Assembly (NCBI GenBank): GCA_030598645.1
Contig: JAUVPN010000083.1
Span: forward strand, 1 to 9,112
From: Hyphomicrobium sp.
GTDB taxonomy: Bacteria; Pseudomonadota; Alphaproteobacteria; Rhizobiales; Hyphomicrobiaceae
DNA length: 9,112 bases
Reading direction: 5' to 3'
Positions 7,686 to 9,112 of the stretch are shown piece by piece. The position numbers were made by a program, and so were the translations under genes. Within the stretch, counting starts at the first letter, position 1; the number at the start of each line of letters is the position of its first letter. The notes beneath the pieces were generated by a model. It saw only the letters and a list, made by a program, of their open reading frames with translations. It made no database searches and had not been told where the DNA came from.

Positions 7686-7775
7686 CCAAGCGCGCGGTAA
7701 GCATCAGGTAGAAGCGAGAATTCGATGGCAACGCGATGCGTAAATGCGTCGCAGTGGTAACAGGGAGAAAGTGCG

Positions 7776-8531
7776 TCAGAGCAAGCGGTTAACCTTAAGC
7801 TTTACAGTTAACGTCTCAACAGCAGTTTCTAGGCGGGCAGAATCGACCGAACGTAAAACAAGTTGTGTTTTTACACCCGCGGCCGTGAACGACGGGTAAC
7901 TGCCCATTGCAACATCCGGATACATTTCTTGATGCTCCGCAAATAGATCCGCAACGTCACCTTCAGCCCGCGCGAGCATGATCGTGCTGGTCTGCAATTT
8001 AGTCCCTGTCATCAAGTTTGGGGTCACATCGTCGAGCATCACCTGCATCACGTCTGGCACACCTGCGAGGACGATGACATTGGCAATCATGAAGCCAGGC
8101 GCAACCGAAATCGCGTTTCGAATGAGCATCGCACCTCGAGGAACCCGTGCCATTCTCAGTCGCGCCGGCGTCGCCTCAACTCCGCGCTTTGAGAAGTACG
8201 CAGTGAGAAGAGCGAGCGCACGTTCATCAATTCCGATTGGGACGCCGAGCGCCTTGGCGACGCTGTCAGCCGTGATGTCGTCATGCGTTGGGCCAATCCC
8301 GCCGGTCGTAAACAAGTAGGTGTAGCTAGCACGCAGTGCGTTTATGGCCTCAACAATCGCTGCCTCGTCGTCGGCAACGACACGCACCTCCTTTAGCCGA
8401 ATGCCGACGAGCGTCAAATGCTCAGCGATGTAGCCAATATTGCGGTCTTTGGTGCGACCCGAAAGGATCTCGTCACCAATCACCAAGACGGCCGCCGTGA
8501 TCTCACATTCATCGCTCACTTGGAGCTCCAT
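7776..8531 (-). CDS. CinA-type MoCF-domain protein (competence/damage-inducible protein A family)
   Basis: The 251-residue product is a stand-alone MoCF (MoaB/Mog-like) domain protein of the CinA N-terminal family. Motifs include VIGDEILSG (17-25), TTGGIGPTHDD (75-85), the following ITADSVAKALG (86-96), APGF (144-147), VLAGVPDVM (154-162) and YPSF (212-215). It ends without the CinA C-terminal nicotinamide-mononucleotide deamidase domain, as is common in alphaproteobacteria where that domain is a separate gene. CinA-type MoCF domains are linked to ADP-ribose pyrophosphatase activity in nucleotide recycling; many members are annotated only as molybdopterin-binding, and the substrate here is unproven. 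The ATG at 8531 fits the usual family start just before the first strand but lacks a clear ribosome-binding site. An ATG at 8594 and a TTG at 8606 would add 21 or 25 residues with no family resemblance. It is divergent from sfsA. Confidence 0.9.
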   Translation of the reverse strand: MELQVSDECEITAAVLVIGDEILSGRTKDRNIGYIAEHLTLVGIRLKEVRVVADDEAAIVEAINALRASYTYLFTTGGIGPTHDDITADSVAKALGVPIGIDERALALLTAYFSKRGVEATPARLRMARVPRGAMLIRNAISVAPGFMIANVIVLAGVPDVMQVMLDDVTPNLMTGTKLQTSTIMLARAEGDVADLFAEHQEMYPDVAMGSYPSFTAAGVKTQLVLRSVDSARLETAVETLTVKLKVNRLL

Positions 8532-8645
8532 AACTATTGCTAACGCCACACGGTCTAGCAGCGCGGTCACACAACGATGAGGCCCAGCTGTCATCTTTCC
8601 AGGCAAGCGTTGCGAAGTGCTCGGACACTATCCTAAGTTTATCGC

Positions 8646-9112
8646 ATGCGATTTACTTCCCCCCTCAAGCGCGGCCGCCTCCTCAAACGGTATAAGCGCT
8701 TTCTTGCCGACGTCACGCTCGATACCGGCGAGTCGATCACGGCAACGTGCCCCAATACGGGTTCGATGCTGGGGCTCACAGAACCAGGATCCACGGTTTG
8801 GCTATCGGAAAGCGACAGCCCCACGCGCAAGTACCGTCATACCTGGGAACTGATCGAGACCGACCTCGGCAGTGGTGCGTCACTAGTCGGCATCAATACG
8901 GGTCATCCCAACCGGCTCGTTACCGAAGCCATCGAAGCACGGCGCATCCGCAAGTTTGCCGGTTATCAGACACTGCGGCGAGAAGTGAAGTACGGCGCAG
9001 CAAGCCGCATCGATATTCTTATGGAGGACGCCAAGAAGGGGCGTTGCTACATCGAAATCAAGAACGTGCACCTGATGCGGAAAGCTGGACTTGCAGAGTT
9101 TCCCGACTGTGT
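8646..9112 (+). CDS. sfsA: SfsA, sugar fermentation stimulation protein homologue (truncated by window edge)
   Basis: The frame is open from the ATG at 8646 to the window end, giving the first 155 residues of a protein usually about 230-240 long. It matches SfsA throughout: [19 protein letters not shown] (5-23), CPNTGSMLG (35-43), [11 protein letters not shown] (52-62), TWELIE (66-71), [11 protein letters not shown] (82-92), LRREVKYG (110-117), SRIDILM (120-126), YIEIKNVHL (135-143) and EFPD (151-154). SfsA is a nucleic-acid-binding protein first linked to maltose metabolism in Escherichia coli; its N-terminal part is OB-fold-like. D123 with E137-I-K139 has the spacing of a PD-(D/E)XK nuclease core, suggesting a nuclease-like C-terminal half (family inference). 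A TAA at 8634-8636 closes the frame upstream, so the ATG at 8646 is the only reasonable start, although its ribosome-binding site is weak. Confidence 0.95.
   Translation, partial: MRFTSPLKRGRLLKRYKRFLADVTLDTGESITATCPNTGSMLGLTEPGSTVWLSESDSPTRKYRHTWELIETDLGSGASLVGINTGHPNRLVTEAIEARRIRKFAGYQTLRREVKYGAASRIDILMEDAKKGRCYIEIKNVHLMRKAGLAEFPDC

Noticed and set aside
7733..7752. Near-palindrome GCGATGCGTAAATGCGTCGC downstream of the CinA-type gene
   Set aside because: It forms a good RNA stem only on the plus strand, with two G-U pairs, where no gene is present. On the minus strand the stem is broken by mismatches, so it is unlikely to be a terminator for the CinA-type gene.

Overview
The window looks like chromosomal DNA of an alphaproteobacterium, most probably of the order Hyphomicrobiales. 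The pointers are a bacterial NDUFA12 complex I accessory subunit next to a DUF2155 exported protein, a long (about 1235-residue) cobalamin-dependent ribonucleotide reductase, and a stand-alone MoCF/CinA N-domain gene divergent from sfsA. No insertion sequence, phage gene, CRISPR array, tRNA or rRNA is visible, and I see no sign of recent transfer.

Layout. Positions 1-346 hold at most the last codons of a plus-strand gene (3-74) and a non-coding stretch. A minus-strand pair follows: NDUFA12 (946-1347) and then a signal-peptide-bearing DUF2155 protein (347-850). A 604-base divergent gap (1348-1951) carries two hairpins and no convincing gene. The plus strand then encodes nrdJ (1952-5659), followed after 125 bases by an uncharacterised 206-residue helical, acidic protein (5785-6405). 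Converging on it is a minus-strand RlpA-like double-psi beta-barrel protein (6424-7608). Upstream of that on the same strand is a CinA-type MoCF-domain protein (7776-8531). Divergent from it, sfsA starts at 8646 and runs off the right edge.

Functions. Most genes are housekeeping: a respiratory complex I accessory protein, deoxyribonucleotide synthesis, an envelope protein, nucleotide-related metabolism and a nucleic-acid-binding protein. They do not form one pathway. I did not find a clearly new multi-gene system. The items most worth checking are: the RlpA-like protein, which has non-canonical residues at both positions needed for lytic transglycosylase activity and a strongly basic C-terminal tail; the unknown gene after nrdJ; and the overlapping, mutually exclusive hairpins upstream of nrdJ and upstream of the RlpA-like gene.
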